Below the pieces are notes generated by a model that was given only the letters and a program-made list of their open reading frames with translations, was not told the origin of the DNA and made no database searches. A stretch of DNA of 64,000 bases from Shewanella surugensis (GTDB lineage Bacteria; Pseudomonadota; Gammaproteobacteria; Enterobacterales; Shewanellaceae): the NCBI RefSeq assembly GCF_023284005.1, contig NZ_JAKIKS010000001.1:62001-126000 (forward strand), written 5' to 3'. Below are positions 54,894-64,000 of this stretch, one piece after another. The position numbers were made by a program, and so were the translations under genes. Numbering within the stretch: the first letter of the stretch is position 1; every line of letters begins with the position of its first letter.

Positions 54894-55896
54894 TGATCCT
54901 AGGCAGTACTTTCGGACACTCGGCTAAGTGAGTAAAATACTAACCGAGGTGTAATATAATGACAAAGAAAATACGCAAAATACACACAGATGAGTTCAAG
55001 ACAGAAGCACTTGCTTTAGCTGAAAGAAACGGGGTTTCCAAAGCCGAAAAAGAACGGGGTATTCATGAATCACAAATCTATAGTTGGCGTGCAAAAACAG
55101 CCAAAAAAGTCAGTACTAGCCAGAGGGAAGCCGAGCTTGCCGCCGAAGTCGCTAAGCTTAAGCTTTCGGAGCAAGCAGAGGATTTAGCTATCTTAAAAAA
55201 AGGCGGCCACCTACTTCGCAAAAAATCAAAAATAGCCCGTTTTGAATTCATGCTCGAGCACCAACATTATTTATCAACGAAACGTATGGCGCGGGTGCTT
55301 CGAGTATCACGAAGTGGGTATTATCACTGGCGTCATTATGCTCAAGAGCCTAGCAATAGAATTCTTAATCGCGATTATAGAGATATGAAAATAAAACAAA
55401 TTCTCGATGAAAGTAAAGAGCGTTATGGTGCCATTCGTATTCAACGAGAGTTGATAGAAGCTACAACTGCAATCAAGACCATATCTGATAGCATTCGTAG
55501 ACAAAACTTGGTGGCCAAGGCAGCCAAAAAATTCAAGGTGACGACTGACAGTGACCATCAATTAGCTATTACTGATAATGTGTTAGAGTAAAACTTTGAT
55601 GCTAGCGCGCCTAATCAAAAATGGGTGCAGGATATCATTTACGCTTGAGCATGAGCCGAAAAGGAAACTGTTGGGACAACGCTGTTGCTGAGATTTTCTT
55701 CCATTCACTCAAAGTTGAAGCTATCCAATATGAACCAATAATGACTTGTGACGAGATGCGTCATGCTGTCTTCTAATACATTGAAGTTAATTACAATCGT
55801 ACAAGAAGGCATAGTGCAATTGGGTATCAAAGCCCACTGCATTATGAACAGCAAAAAGTCGCTTAATTGAGTGTCCAGTTTTAGTGCGGGGTATCA
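54894..55896 (+). mobile_element. IS3-family insertion sequence, internally deleted
   Basis: About 1.0 kb between imperfect ends (both begin TGAT and share GGACACTC). The transposase OrfA and OrfB are read in one frame from 54959 to 55591, with an N-terminal helix-turn-helix (KIHTDEFKTEALALAERNGV) and OrfB start VLRVSRSGYYHWR. Beyond NQKWVQDI a large part of the DDE domain is missing. The C-terminal part ([20 protein letters not shown], then NYNRTRRHSAIGYQSP) appears in another frame with a stop. The element cannot make a full transposase. Confidence 0.85.
54959..55863 (+). pseudogene. IS3-family transposase remnant
   Basis: Fused orfA-orfB reading frame of 210 codons to the TAA at 55589-55591, then frameshifted C-terminal pieces as far as about 55863. 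The catalytic Asp residues of the DDE triad are lost with the deletion; only the Glu region ([10 protein letters not shown]) remains. Confidence 0.8.
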
Positions 55897-56095
55897 CTAG
55901 CTTAGTACCAATTTAAACTGTAAACAACAATAACAGAAAAGATAACGGAATAACAAAACAGAATAGCTATCAACATGATAAATAGTGAACATAGCAGAAA
56001 CAAATTAAGCCTATTCTAATGTACAGAAATGAACCTTTGAGTATGAATTTACCATTATCTTTACCGATCACAAAAAGTGGTAAAATTGACGTAAG

Positions 56096-57274
56096 TTAAA
56101 AATGAATAATGAGATCTGGATTATTATCCGGATCATTTTTAGCTGTGCCATCTGAAGTTGGCGAGCCTCCTGTGTATAAAATAACGCCACAAGCTGCTGG
56201 TGCTGCCATTGATGTCCCCGACATCGTACTCGTACCGCCACCACGTTTTAATGATAAAACATTGACACCTGGAGCCGAGAAATCAACGGGAGGGTTCCCC
56301 CAATTAGACCAACTGGGCATCGTATCTGTAATATCAATGGCCGAAATGGTGAATATATTCGAGCCCTCAACCCTCGCAGGGGAGTGATTATTGGCATCAT
56401 CACTATCATTACCAGCAGCCAATACAAAAAATATGCCTTTGTGAGAGGCGGCTAGAACTGCGGCATCTAATGAAGGACTAATACCTCCTCCAAGACTCAT
56501 ATTCGCACAATCCCCCGCAGAGGCATGAGCCGCGACATGATCAATACCAGCAATGACACCAGAGGTTGATCCTGAACCTCTAGAATCAAGCACTTTTATC
56601 GGTACCACGGTTGCGCCTGCGGCAACCCCCACTACATCAATATCATTATCAATCGCTGCGATGGTACCAGCAACATGGGTACCATGACCATGACCATCAT
56701 TCATTCCCGCATTTTTACCTTTAGTAAAAGCTGAAAAACCTACACTTGAGTCGATATGTAAATCTTGGTTGCTAAGATCGATTCCAGTATCAATTACCCA
56801 AGCTCTCATACCGACAGCGGAATGACTTCCGCCGACTCGCGTTACCCCCCAAGGTGTGCTTTGCAAAACAGTATTAGCACTGTCACCTTTACCCGGCTTT
56901 ATCGGTTTGCCTCGATTAATCGTAATAATACTATCAGGAGTAAAGGAGTCTATTTCGGTGTCATCACCGAAGGCTCGCTGCGCCGCTGCGCAGGGCATTG
57001 ATATGGTAAAACCTTTAATACTGTGCTGGTAAACGTGTTTCAGCTTGACTTGAGTTGTTGAACCTTTATTGGCTTTTGCGAGTAAATTGTTTGCGCGACC
57101 CGTTATTTCGCTCGAAGGTAAGTTATCATGAAAGCGCACAATACACTGTAAATGTACATTGTGTAGCTCTGATGAACTGGAATAAGTGGGCTCATTATCA
57201 ACGGCCATAACCGAAATAGAAGTGATACCTGCAATAGCAAACGTAATAGATGATGCAAGGGCTGATTTCAACAT
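56096..57274 (-). CDS. Secreted S8-family subtilisin-like protease
   Basis: 392 residues from the ATG at 57274, which has GGAGG 7 nt upstream. A signal peptide (ASSITFAIAGITSISVMA) and an I9-like propeptide region (VRFHDNLPSSEITGRANNLL) precede the catalytic domain. The triad is complete: Asp162 (VIDTGID), His197 (HGHGTHVAG) and Ser355 (GTSMAAP), with Asn289 (AAGND) as oxyanion residue. It ends about 35 residues after the Ser motif, so there is no C-terminal domain. Extracellular or periplasmic protease. Monocistronic. Confidence 0.9.
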   Translation of the reverse strand: MLKSALASSITFAIAGITSISVMAVDNEPTYSSSSELHNVHLQCIVRFHDNLPSSEITGRANNLLAKANKGSTTQVKLKHVYQHSIKGFTISMPCAAAQRAFGDDTEIDSFTPDSIITINRGKPIKPGKGDSANTVLQSTPWGVTRVGGSHSAVGMRAWVIDTGIDLSNQDLHIDSSVGFSAFTKGKNAGMNDGHGHGTHVAGTIAAIDNDIDVVGVAAGATVVPIKVLDSRGSGSTSGVIAGIDHVAAHASAGDCANMSLGGGISPSLDAAVLAASHKGIFFVLAAGNDSDDANNHSPARVEGSNIFTISAIDITDTMPSWSNWGNPPVDFSAPGVNVLSLKRGGGTSTMSGTSMAAPAACGVILYTGGSPTSDGTAKNDPDNNPDLIIHF

Positions 57275-57912
57275 GGTACCGCCTCCGAAAACCATCAAAT
57301 CCTTCGCACGACACACCACACTAATGAGCCAAGAGCCCCATTAGTGCAATTTAATTAGTAAGTATTTTATATAGTGTAATAGCATGAATTAAATAATGAG
57401 TGGGTCTTAAGTATGATATTGACCTAAACTAATGAATATACTTTTAATAATAGATAGTACTTGTGTACTATTTTGGCGCTCGCTCTTAATCATGTTTTAG
57501 CTTTACCACATTGATTATGGGAGAGACTCGGAAATGCCAGATTAGCATGGGGTTAAAGTCAGCGAGAAGAAGCTTAACGACTGCCTCTATGGTTTTCCTT
57601 ACCAATAATTAGCAGTACCAATAAGGATATGGGAAATGCCTTACTGTTGTCAGGAACAACAAAGGCCATTAGCATCACCTTTAATCAAAACTTTTCTAAT
57701 CCCCGTCCCAATGCAGTACTCTTAAATGATAAAGATTAGCTATAGTAACAGTAATCACAATCTGGCTGTCATCGTCATCTTAACAATACATCTACAAGGT
57801 ATAAAAATCATTCATTGAAAACAACTCAGCAAGCGATACAAAAAATGTTAGCCTAAAGCACTAATGGGATAACCAAACATAATCCAACCGCTGCCGATTA
57901 AATGGAGTCAAT
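57275..57912. other. Intergenic region between divergent genes
   Basis: About 640 bp containing the promoters of the protease and glyoxalase genes. No ORF, repeat or RNA gene recognised. Confidence 0.4.
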
Positions 57913-58350
57913 ATGCGATATCTACACACTATGGTGCGTGTTAAAGACTTAACGCAATCACTTGTATTTTATTGTGACCAACTAGGATTAATGGAAGTAC
58001 GCAGAATAGACAATGAAAAAGGCCGTTTTACTCTGATCTTTCTTGCCGCTCCAGAAGATCGGGAACAAGCAACAACCCAAGCACCGTTAATTGAATTAAC
58101 CTATAACTGGGATACAGAAGACTATGGGAGCGGGCGGAACTTTGGCCATCTTGCTTTTTGTGTCGACAATATCTACGAGACTTGTCAAAAATTACTTGAT
58201 AATGGCATTGCCATTAACCGCCCTCCACGAGATGGCCATATGGCCTTTATCCGATCACCGGATGGTATTTCAATTGAATTACTGCAAAAAGGTGAAGCGC
58301 TTCCTTTCAGTGAACCTTGGCAATCTATGGAGAACACAGGTAGCTGGTAG
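57913..58350 (+). CDS. Glyoxalase I-like protein (VOC family)
   Basis: 145 residues, one vicinal-oxygen-chelate domain close to lactoylglutathione lyase. All four metal ligands are present at the expected places: His5 (RYLHTMVRV), Glu61 (IELTYNW), His79 (GHLAF) and Glu122 (SIELLQ). The C-terminus has a short extension ([18 protein letters not shown]) not found in E. coli GloA. Likely converts the methylglyoxal-glutathione hemithioacetal; a related VOC function is possible. GGAG precedes the start. Confidence 0.85.
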   Translation: MRYLHTMVRVKDLTQSLVFYCDQLGLMEVRRIDNEKGRFTLIFLAAPEDREQATTQAPLIELTYNWDTEDYGSGRNFGHLAFCVDNIYETCQKLLDNGIAINRPPRDGHMAFIRSPDGISIELLQKGEALPFSEPWQSMENTGSW

Positions 58351-58363
58351 GCTCTAAAAGCAT

Positions 58364-58396
58364 CTCACATGTTAGTTTAACTCAATAACATGTGAG
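58364..58396 (+). terminator. Hairpin after the glyoxalase-like gene
   Basis: Perfect 11-bp stem CTCACATGTTA/TAACATGTGAG with an 11-nt loop, 14 bp after the stop. No T-run follows. Confidence 0.55.
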
Positions 58397-58456
58397 TTCA
58401 CAGCGTTAAAAAAATTGGGGTTTATTATACATCAAAATGCTGATTGTCAATGTCGG

Positions 58457-58666
58457 CTAAATCAGAACTTCAAGGCCTTTGTTCGCCACCAGATTGAGTA
58501 GTTTTAATGACCTGCCACGAGGTTTTTTACTGCCTTGCTCCCACTGCCGAATGGTCGATGGACTCGTATTTAGGTAAGCGGCACTTCTTGTTTAAGTAAG
58601 TGTTTTACTCACATAGGTTTGTTCACGAATAGACTTAATAGCTGCGACGTCAAATTCACGTATGGT
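58457..58666 (-). pseudogene. Dead helix-turn-helix antitoxin gene, copy 1
   Basis: The minus-strand frame ending at TAG 58457 reads SAAYLNTSPSTIRQWEQG, then KKPRGRSLKLLNLVANKGL, the C-terminal half of a HigA/MqsA-type antitoxin with a helix-turn-helix. An in-frame TAA (58592-58594) separates it from the preceding AAIKSIREQTYVSKTLT. No toxin gene is adjacent. The second copy at 62290 has the same stop at the same codon. Confidence 0.65.
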
Positions 58667-58800
58667 TTACACATCCATGACCCTGCTTTAAAAGGGATTA
58701 ATGAAAGTCCACCAATGTTTTTTAGTGTATCGAAACGAGGATATCCTAATGAAGTTGATAATCCCCTTTTAAATTTAACAATGGGTGGCTCAGTTAATTC

Positions 58801-58954
58801 TGCATGTTTCATACGTAAAAACAAAAATGTTGCTATGCAATACTTAAATCATGATAGAGATAACAATATTCATGCCGATCTTTTTGAATGCCCAGAGTGT
58901 GAAGGATTTATTGAAGTTGGAGGTTAATAGGTCTATTTAGGGAGTATTAGATTG
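58801..58954 (+). repeat. Second copy of the zinc-ribbon gene's 3' end
   Basis: About 154 bp nearly identical to 54742-54894, encoding ACFIRKNKNVAMQ to ECPECEGFIEVGG plus the following non-coding bases. An open frame from 58619 continues into it, but the fusion is probably accidental. Confidence 0.8.
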
Positions 58955-59033
58955 TATAGGTTCATTTGAATGGTGATGTTATGCATATTTCCCATCACCC
59001 ATAGCTGTATAACTAGAGCGTACTCATATAAAT

Positions 59034-60257
59034 CATCTTTCCCTGTACACGACCAAACAGAATTAAAGTAACCTACTGATACATATACTTAATTTGGTTA
59101 TAATATTTTTACTAAAAAACAATTATAAAATCTATCAGCAAGTTGTCATCTATTTTAAATACTTCTTTATCTTGGAACAAGCCTAGGATCACCTTATTAT
59201 CTCATTTCTTGATGTCACTGTTTGCAGTAAGGACGGTCAACCTAAAACAAATTGCCAATGCAATGAGGGATACTGCAAAACCTGAATCAAATTATCGTAG
59301 ACTCCAACGTTTTTTTCATCATACAACTTTTGCTACGATGAATTAGCAAGATTTATTGTGGGACTCTTTTTCAATGAAAAAGCCCATTGGTACTTAACCA
59401 TGGATAGAACAAACTGGAAATATGGCAATTTAAACATCAACATACTGATGCTTGGTATATGTTACAAAGGAAGAGCTATCCCAGTGTGCTGGTCAATGCT
59501 CAATAAAAAAGGGAATTCAAATACTGCGGAGCGCATTGAGCTTGTCAGTCGATTCATGAGTATTTTTGGTAAAGAGCGGATCAAAGGTTGACTTGCAGAC
59601 AGATAGTTTATTGGTGGCGATTGGTTCGGTTGGATTAACGAGGAAGCGCTCCCTTTTATTATCAGGCTCAAGAAGAATGAAATCACGACCAATAGCCGAG
59701 GATTAGAAGTTGATATTCATGGGTTATTTTTTCATTTAAAAGCAGGTCAAACACAATCCTTAGCAGGGGCCCGCATCCTCTGGAATAAAAAGGTTTATTT
59801 AGCCGCTAAACGTTTGTTAGATGGAGAATTGCTTATTATCGCTACAAACCATTTGTTACCTGATAGTGTTAACGTTTATTTGAAGTGCTGGGAAATTGAA
59901 ACATTATTTGAATGCTTAAAAGGGCGTGGATTTAATTTTGAGGACACCCGAATTACTGAGCGAGAACGAGTGAGTAAAATGATTGCTGTTCTATCAATTG
60001 CATACTGTTGGGCTCACAAAATGGGGGAATGGCGCCGAGAACAAGGCGATGGGGTCAAAACGAAAAAACACGGGAGGCTCGAAAAGAGCTTATTTCGACA
60101 CGGATTAGATTTATTGCAGCAAATATCCATCGGCTCATGCCGTGTTATAAAAACCATTAACCGTTGTTTGAATTTACTCATCCCAAGACCGATTCAGCCC
60201 AAAAAGATTGAGCTGTTCATATGGTGAACAAGAAAATGTCGTGTACAGGGATCATCT
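59034..60257 (+). mobile_element. IS4-type insertion sequence, degenerate
   Basis: About 1.2 kb flanked by inverted sequences sharing CCCTGTACACGAC (left at 59041-59053, right complement at 60238-60250). It contains one transposase gene in pieces. It lies about 80 bp after the zinc-ribbon repeat copy. Confidence 0.75.
59143..60227 (+). pseudogene. IS4-family transposase, broken
   Basis: Reading pieces in order: RTVNLKQIANAMRDTA..., TMDRTNWKYGNLNINILMLG (first Asp), LADR-stop-FIGGDWFGW (second Asp), and CWEIETLFECLKGRGFNFED (the Glu region). A missing T near 59330 shifts the frame (ATMN-stop instead of CYDELARF). TGA (59589-59591) and a TAG four codons later interrupt the second part. The protein cannot be made whole. 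Confidence 0.8.
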
Positions 60258-61029
60258 TTATGACTGATACTACATGGGATTATGTGCATGCAACCCATTG
60301 GACTAAAAACGTTTTTATTATTTATAGACTTTCTTGTAGGCTTCGATCATAAATGATATTGCGATGAATATCTTTTGGGTTAATACTCTAGTGGAAAACA
60401 GTATTGCGAAGCAAGTGACTTGACCCTTTGGCGAATTCAACCCGCAAGTGCAACACTCGCCTATGCCGCCTGACGTAGCTCTTCAAATGTTACTTTAACC
60501 CTCTTTTAGCCCATTGAATATCACTCAAATCCAGTTAAACATAAACCCCGATTGTCATCTCGGAGTTACTTAATGACTCTCTGACAAATATTGCCATCAC
60601 TCCTTGATGATCCTATTGCTCGCTAACCAAACACATAACACATGACCAAAAAGATTTAACCGCGTGTAACTTAATCGATTTTTTTAATCAATTTCATACT
60701 CTACTATTTCACTAAAAATTCAAAAGTATGGATAACATGACCGTAATAAATCATTCCATTTTAAATGCAAAAGTTGTGTGTAAACTATCACTATTTAGTC
60801 AAGCTACTTCCAAACTTTACCACCACTCAACAAATTGTTTATTAAGTCTTTATAATGTATCGCCGTCGAATGCAGAATCCACTATTGAGTGAAGATTAGT
60901 GGTATGACATTGCCTCGGAAAGTAACAATGTCATATAGCACTTAAGTATAATACCTGATTTTATCTCATCACCTATTTATTTAGATTATCTGGCGAATTA
61001 AATTCTAATAAAAAAATAATAAGGGTTGT
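60258..61029. other. Gene-poor region, possible remnants
   Basis: About 770 bp. The segment near 60440-60475 (GGCGAATTCAACCCGCAAGT and GCAACACTCG) recalls the terminal region of IS30-type elements, and a minus-strand stretch NPKDIHRNIIYDRSLQESL (about 60325-60395) looks like protein-coding debris. The rest is AT-rich and holds the porin gene's promoter. Confidence 0.3.
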
Positions 61030-62082
61030 ATGAAAAATAAAATATTACTAGCGACATTACTAACATCATTCATTTCATTTGCAGCATCTGCAGACAGTGA
61101 ATTAAGTCCTTGGTATGTCGGGGCAGGTCTTGGCATCAATGATTATCAGAACCAATGTGCCAAGAGTGTAACAACATCTTGTGATGACAATACCCCTTAT
61201 GGATGGGAGTTGTTCACAGGTTTTATGTTCAACCAATATATTGGTATCGAACTGGGTTATCGAGACTTAAGCAAAGCCAATTGGACAAATTTCAACGGCG
61301 AAGTCAATGATTACGGCTCTATCGATACTAAAGGTACCACATTAGGCCTAGTCGGTTATTACCCTTTCGCCGAACGCTGGAATCTTAATGCCGAAGTCGG
61401 GGCGATGCGTTACACTTCGAAGATCACCAATCAATGGGGTGATGTTTTTGGTGATAGCGAGACAGGGCATCATACCGATTACACTCCTTATATTGGCGCA
61501 GGTGTTGGTTTTAATGTTACTGACAACGTCATGCTCTCCGTTTTATATCGACATTATCAAGATTTGAACCCTACTCAAAACAATTTCTACGATCTGGAAA
61601 ACAATTACTGGGGCATTAAACTGAGTTATCGCTTTGGCAGCAAGGCAAAAAGTCTACCTACGAGCACAGCGATAGTGACCAAGGTAGATACGATTGTTGC
61701 AGATAAAGTCCCCCTCATTGATACTCCTTATCGATTTGATATTGATTCAAAGTTTGATCATGACTCCACAGTCATTAATGAAGCCGCTTATCAAGACATT
61801 AAAAAAGTGGCTGATTTTATGAAAGCATACCCGAATAGCAAAGTCACGATATCGGGTCATGCTTCTAATATTGGCTCGGCGAAATATAATCTGTCACTAT
61901 CAACACGCCGCGCTCAGGCCGTTGAGGCACTGTTAATTTTGAAGTTTAATATTGACCCTTCTAGAATTACCTCAAAAGGCTATGGGTTCACTCAGCCACT
62001 CATTAAAGGTCATTCGGCCGCTGCAAATGAGGTTAATCGTCGAATTGAAGCGGAAATAACAATAACGTCACCCACCCCGTAA
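61030..62082 (+). CDS. OmpA-family outer membrane protein
   Basis: 350 residues. A signal peptide (LLATLLTSFISFAASA) is followed by an eight-stranded OmpA-type barrel (residues about 25-200, starting WYVGAGLGINDYQNQC and with YWGIKLSYRFG at the end). The C-terminal OmpA peptidoglycan-binding domain (about 235-345) contains ISGHASNIGSAKYNLSLSTR and RITSKGYGFTQPL. Two cysteines near residue 40 may form a loop. It should link outer membrane and peptidoglycan. Confidence 0.9.
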   Translation: MKNKILLATLLTSFISFAASADSELSPWYVGAGLGINDYQNQCAKSVTTSCDDNTPYGWELFTGFMFNQYIGIELGYRDLSKANWTNFNGEVNDYGSIDTKGTTLGLVGYYPFAERWNLNAEVGAMRYTSKITNQWGDVFGDSETGHHTDYTPYIGAGVGFNVTDNVMLSVLYRHYQDLNPTQNNFYDLENNYWGIKLSYRFGSKAKSLPTSTAIVTKVDTIVADKVPLIDTPYRFDIDSKFDHDSTVINEAAYQDIKKVADFMKAYPNSKVTISGHASNIGSAKYNLSLSTRRAQAVEALLILKFNIDPSRITSKGYGFTQPLIKGHSAAANEVNRRIEAEITITSPTP

Positions 62083-62162
62083 TATTTTTAATGACATAAT
62101 TGACATAAATAAGGACCTGAGCGATTAACTGGGAATATCGTTGAGTCCCCCTCCCCTTATTT

Positions 62163-62189
62163 TCCCACTTTTTATAATAGAGAGTGGGA
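62163..62189 (+). terminator. Hairpin after the OmpA-family gene
   Basis: 7-bp stem TCCCACT/AGTGGGA with a 13-nt loop, 80 bp after the stop. Confidence 0.45.
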
Positions 62190-62289
62190 TTTCACAACCT
62201 TTAATCGCACAAAATCTTACGTAAAAGTAGGTTTACAGCATTTAACAATGAATGGCTTCCTTGTTTTTTTATCAACAAATCAATGTCTG

Positions 62290-62475
62290 CTAAGCCAGTA
62301 CTTCGAGTCCCTTATTAGCAACAAGATTGAGTAACTTGAGTGAAGTGCCACGCGGTTTTTTACTGCCTTGCTCCCACTGCCGAATGGTCGATGGACTCGT
62401 ATTGAAGTAAGCGGCACTTCTTGTTTAGGCCAGTGTTTGACTCACATGCATTTGTTCACGAATTATCTTGAATAC
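62290..62475 (-). pseudogene. Dead helix-turn-helix antitoxin gene, copy 2
   Basis: The same structure as at 58457: IIREQMHVSQTLA, then an in-frame TAA (62425-62427), then TRSAAYFNTSPSTIRQWEQG and KKPRGTSLKLLNLVANKGLEVLA to TAG at 62290. The stop lies 135 bp from the end in both copies. A short AATTTAACAATGGG box (62524) also recurs at the other copy. Confidence 0.65.
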
Positions 62476-62570
62476 GTACAGCATCATACAGCCCAACTTC
62501 AGGAAAACAGAAGGTAACAATGTAAATTTAACAATGGGCGGCTTAGTTGATTGCTCTGATTAAATAGACA

Positions 62571-62598
62571 AAAGGCAAGCGATTTAACGCTTGCCTTT
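62571..62598 (-). terminator. Terminator of the alkyl sulfatase gene
   Basis: Perfect 11-bp stem AAAGGCAAGCG/CGCTTGCCTTT with a 6-nt loop, 17 bp beyond the stop on the minus strand. Confidence 0.85.
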
Positions 62599-62614
62599 AA
62601 CGTCAGACTAAGTG

Positions 62615-64000
62615 CTATTGAGTTGGCATTGGCAGGATTTCAAATAGGCCATCAAAGGTATCGAGTCCGTCTACAAGTTTACTTAATAAATCTGCATCCC
62701 CCTTAACTTGAGCTTGACCAGAATTAAGCAACTCTTTTAGCTCAACTTCTTTAAGAATAATCTTAGTGAAGTCTGTTTTATCGATGACTAACTCAACATC
62801 AACAATAGGCAACTTGTCTACAGCGATGTTTGACATGTTAGCATTGGATACCTCGCCATAGTATTGCTCGCCTAAGTCCGGGTGAGAGACTGCAAAGTTA
62901 AAATCTAGGTTTGTAGCCTCTGCTTTTTCAGCATTTAACCTAACAGCCATGAAGTCGAGGAACATACCTGTTGGAGTATTCGCAATAACATCAGAAGATG
63001 CCATTTTAATTGTTGGCTCAATCTTGCCTGTACGTAGCTCTACAGCACCTTGTAGATAGCTATTACGCCAAGCCATTGTTTCGGATTGATACCCCTGCTG
63101 TTCAAAACTATTGGCTAGTGCATTACGGTATTCAACGTTATTGGGATCACATTGAACTAAGTTATTGAATAGCTGTGATGCTGCTTGATACTCACCATCC
63201 TTAAAGTGCGACATACCCGCTTTGTAAAGTGTTTCTACACCAGAAGCTTCGACATAAACACATGACTTATCTTTAGTTTGTAATGGGTTCGTGTTGACAG
63301 GATTAAGATCATGGTAGCCAAGATATAAATTCACAACTGCACGCGCATTGTGGTTATATGAACCATGGTAACCGTTAGTATGCCATGTATCTAATTGTGC
63401 CTGAGGAACGAGTTTTTCAATTTCACGACCAACATCATTGATACTGACACCGTGGTTAGCCAATCTCATCGCTTGGTTGTGGATAAAGCCATAGTTGTCA
63501 CGCTGTAGTGTGATGTAATCAGAGATTTCATTTTCACTCGTGTTAGGATCATTCCAAACAGGTGCAGAGTGAGCGGAGTGAATATTATCGACAAGGCCGC
63601 TATCAATGAAACGCATCTTCATTTCCGTTAGATACTTAGTCCAGATCAGGGAGTCACGCACTTTCGCGCCACGAAAGGTATAGATATTGTGCATACCATC
63701 GTAAGTAAGCTCTGCTGTATTTAAGCTTCGATACTTAGGTACATACATTACTACCTCAGCAGGTGCTTCGGCACCAGGCATGTTAATCATGTGGAAGTCT
63801 AGACCGTCGATGGTCACAACTTTTTCGCGCTCTTTAATTTCCACCGTTGGTGCGACTAAGGTTACCGTACCACGGGAAGTGCCAAGACCAAGAGCGTTAT
63901 CAACGATACCTTTAGTACTATTTTCAAGATTCATGCCGTACTGGTAACCAGCACGACGTCCCATTGCGGTACCAGCAATAATATTTTCATCAGCAAGTTC
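62615..64000 (-). CDS. Alkyl sulfatase (SdsA/BDS1-type), C-terminal part
   Basis: 461 codons visible; the frame is open to the right window edge, so the N-terminus is missing. Segments such as NIIAGTAMGRRAGYQYG, PGAEAPAEVVMYVPKYRSLN, ELTYDGMHNIYTFRGAKVRD and SLIWTKYL are typical of linear primary-alkylsulfatases, which have a metallo-beta-lactamase domain. An all-alpha dimerisation region (YHGSYNHNARAVVNLYLGY and TPR-like helices) and an SCP2-like C-terminal domain follow. The THxHxDH zinc motif would lie outside the window. It hydrolyses alkyl sulfate esters, usually after export. Confidence 0.88.
   Translation of the reverse strand, partial: ELADENIIAGTAMGRRAGYQYGMNLENSTKGIVDNALGLGTSRGTVTLVAPTVEIKEREKVVTIDGLDFHMINMPGAEAPAEVVMYVPKYRSLNTAELTYDGMHNIYTFRGAKVRDSLIWTKYLTEMKMRFIDSGLVDNIHSAHSAPVWNDPNTSENEISDYITLQRDNYGFIHNQAMRLANHGVSINDVGREIEKLVPQAQLDTWHTNGYHGSYNHNARAVVNLYLGYHDLNPVNTNPLQTKDKSCVYVEASGVETLYKAGMSHFKDGEYQAASQLFNNLVQCDPNNVEYRNALANSFEQQGYQSETMAWRNSYLQGAVELRTGKIEPTIKMASSDVIANTPTGMFLDFMAVRLNAEKAEATNLDFNFAVSHPDLGEQYYGEVSNANMSNIAVDKLPIVDVELVIDKTDFTKIILKEVELKELLNSGQAQVKGDADLLSKLVDGLDTFDGLFEILPMPTQ

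Noticed and set aside
58619-58927. 102-codon frame fused to the zinc-ribbon copy
   Set aside because: The first half is the antisense of the dead antitoxin plus spacer and the second half is the duplicated gene end. The fusion has no ribosome site and is probably accidental.

Overview
The window looks like a chromosomal segment of a Shewanella-like gammaproteobacterium (Alteromonadales). This rests on moderate G+C content, on protein family resemblance recognised by eye, and on a backbone matching the enterobacterial order mrcB-hrpB ... sfsA-dksA-gluQ-pcnB-folK-panB-panC. No database search was possible.

Layout. 1-13.4 kb: the start of a PepO-type lipoprotein peptidase (cut by the window edge), rsuA, a set of small exported proteins of mostly unknown function, mrcB (PBP1b), hrpB, and a three-gene operon ending in a helix-turn-helix protein. 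13.6-17.2 kb: a LysR regulator diverging from a decayed CmcJ-like oxidoreductase, an aldehyde dehydrogenase and an iron/2-oxoglutarate oxygenase. 17.3-41.7 kb: two auxiliary type VI secretion (T6SS) clusters, both transcribed leftward and each led by a nearly identical hcp. Cluster 1 is hcp1-vgrG1-DUF4123 adaptor-VasX-like pore-forming effector-two DUF6708-like membrane proteins (one broken by an in-frame TGA)-PAAR-a 40-residue ORF-a truncated RHS protein. Cluster 2 is hcp2-vgrG2 with a GH24 muramidase tip-a lipoprotein likely to be its immunity protein-a second exported protein-a displaced vgrG C-terminal cassette. No structural T6SS genes (tssA-M, clpV) are present, so both are satellites of a main locus elsewhere. 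Between them is AT-rich cargo on the + strand with repeated GGGGCAG/CTGCCCC hairpins.

41.8-50.3 kb: backbone genes pepB, sfsA, dksA, gluQ, pcnB (apparently starting at the rare codon ATT, as in E. coli), folK, panB, panC and grxB. The T6SS island therefore sits inside the hrpB-sfsA interval of a conserved synteny block. 50.5-64 kb: a more plastic region with an alpha/beta hydrolase lacking its nucleophile, a frameshifted LysE exporter, an EamA transporter, a deleted IS3 element, a degenerate IS4-type element, a subtilase, a glyoxalase I-like protein, two copies of the same dead antitoxin gene, a duplicated zinc-ribbon fragment, an OmpA-family porin and the C-terminal part of an alkyl sulfatase.

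The strongest new observation is regulatory. Both hcp genes are preceded by a sigma-54 (-24/-12) promoter-like site. Exactly 50 bp upstream of each site is an array of 20-bp palindromic repeats (five copies for hcp1, three for hcp2). The arrangement looks like an enhancer for a sigma-54 activator that co-ordinates the two effector clusters.
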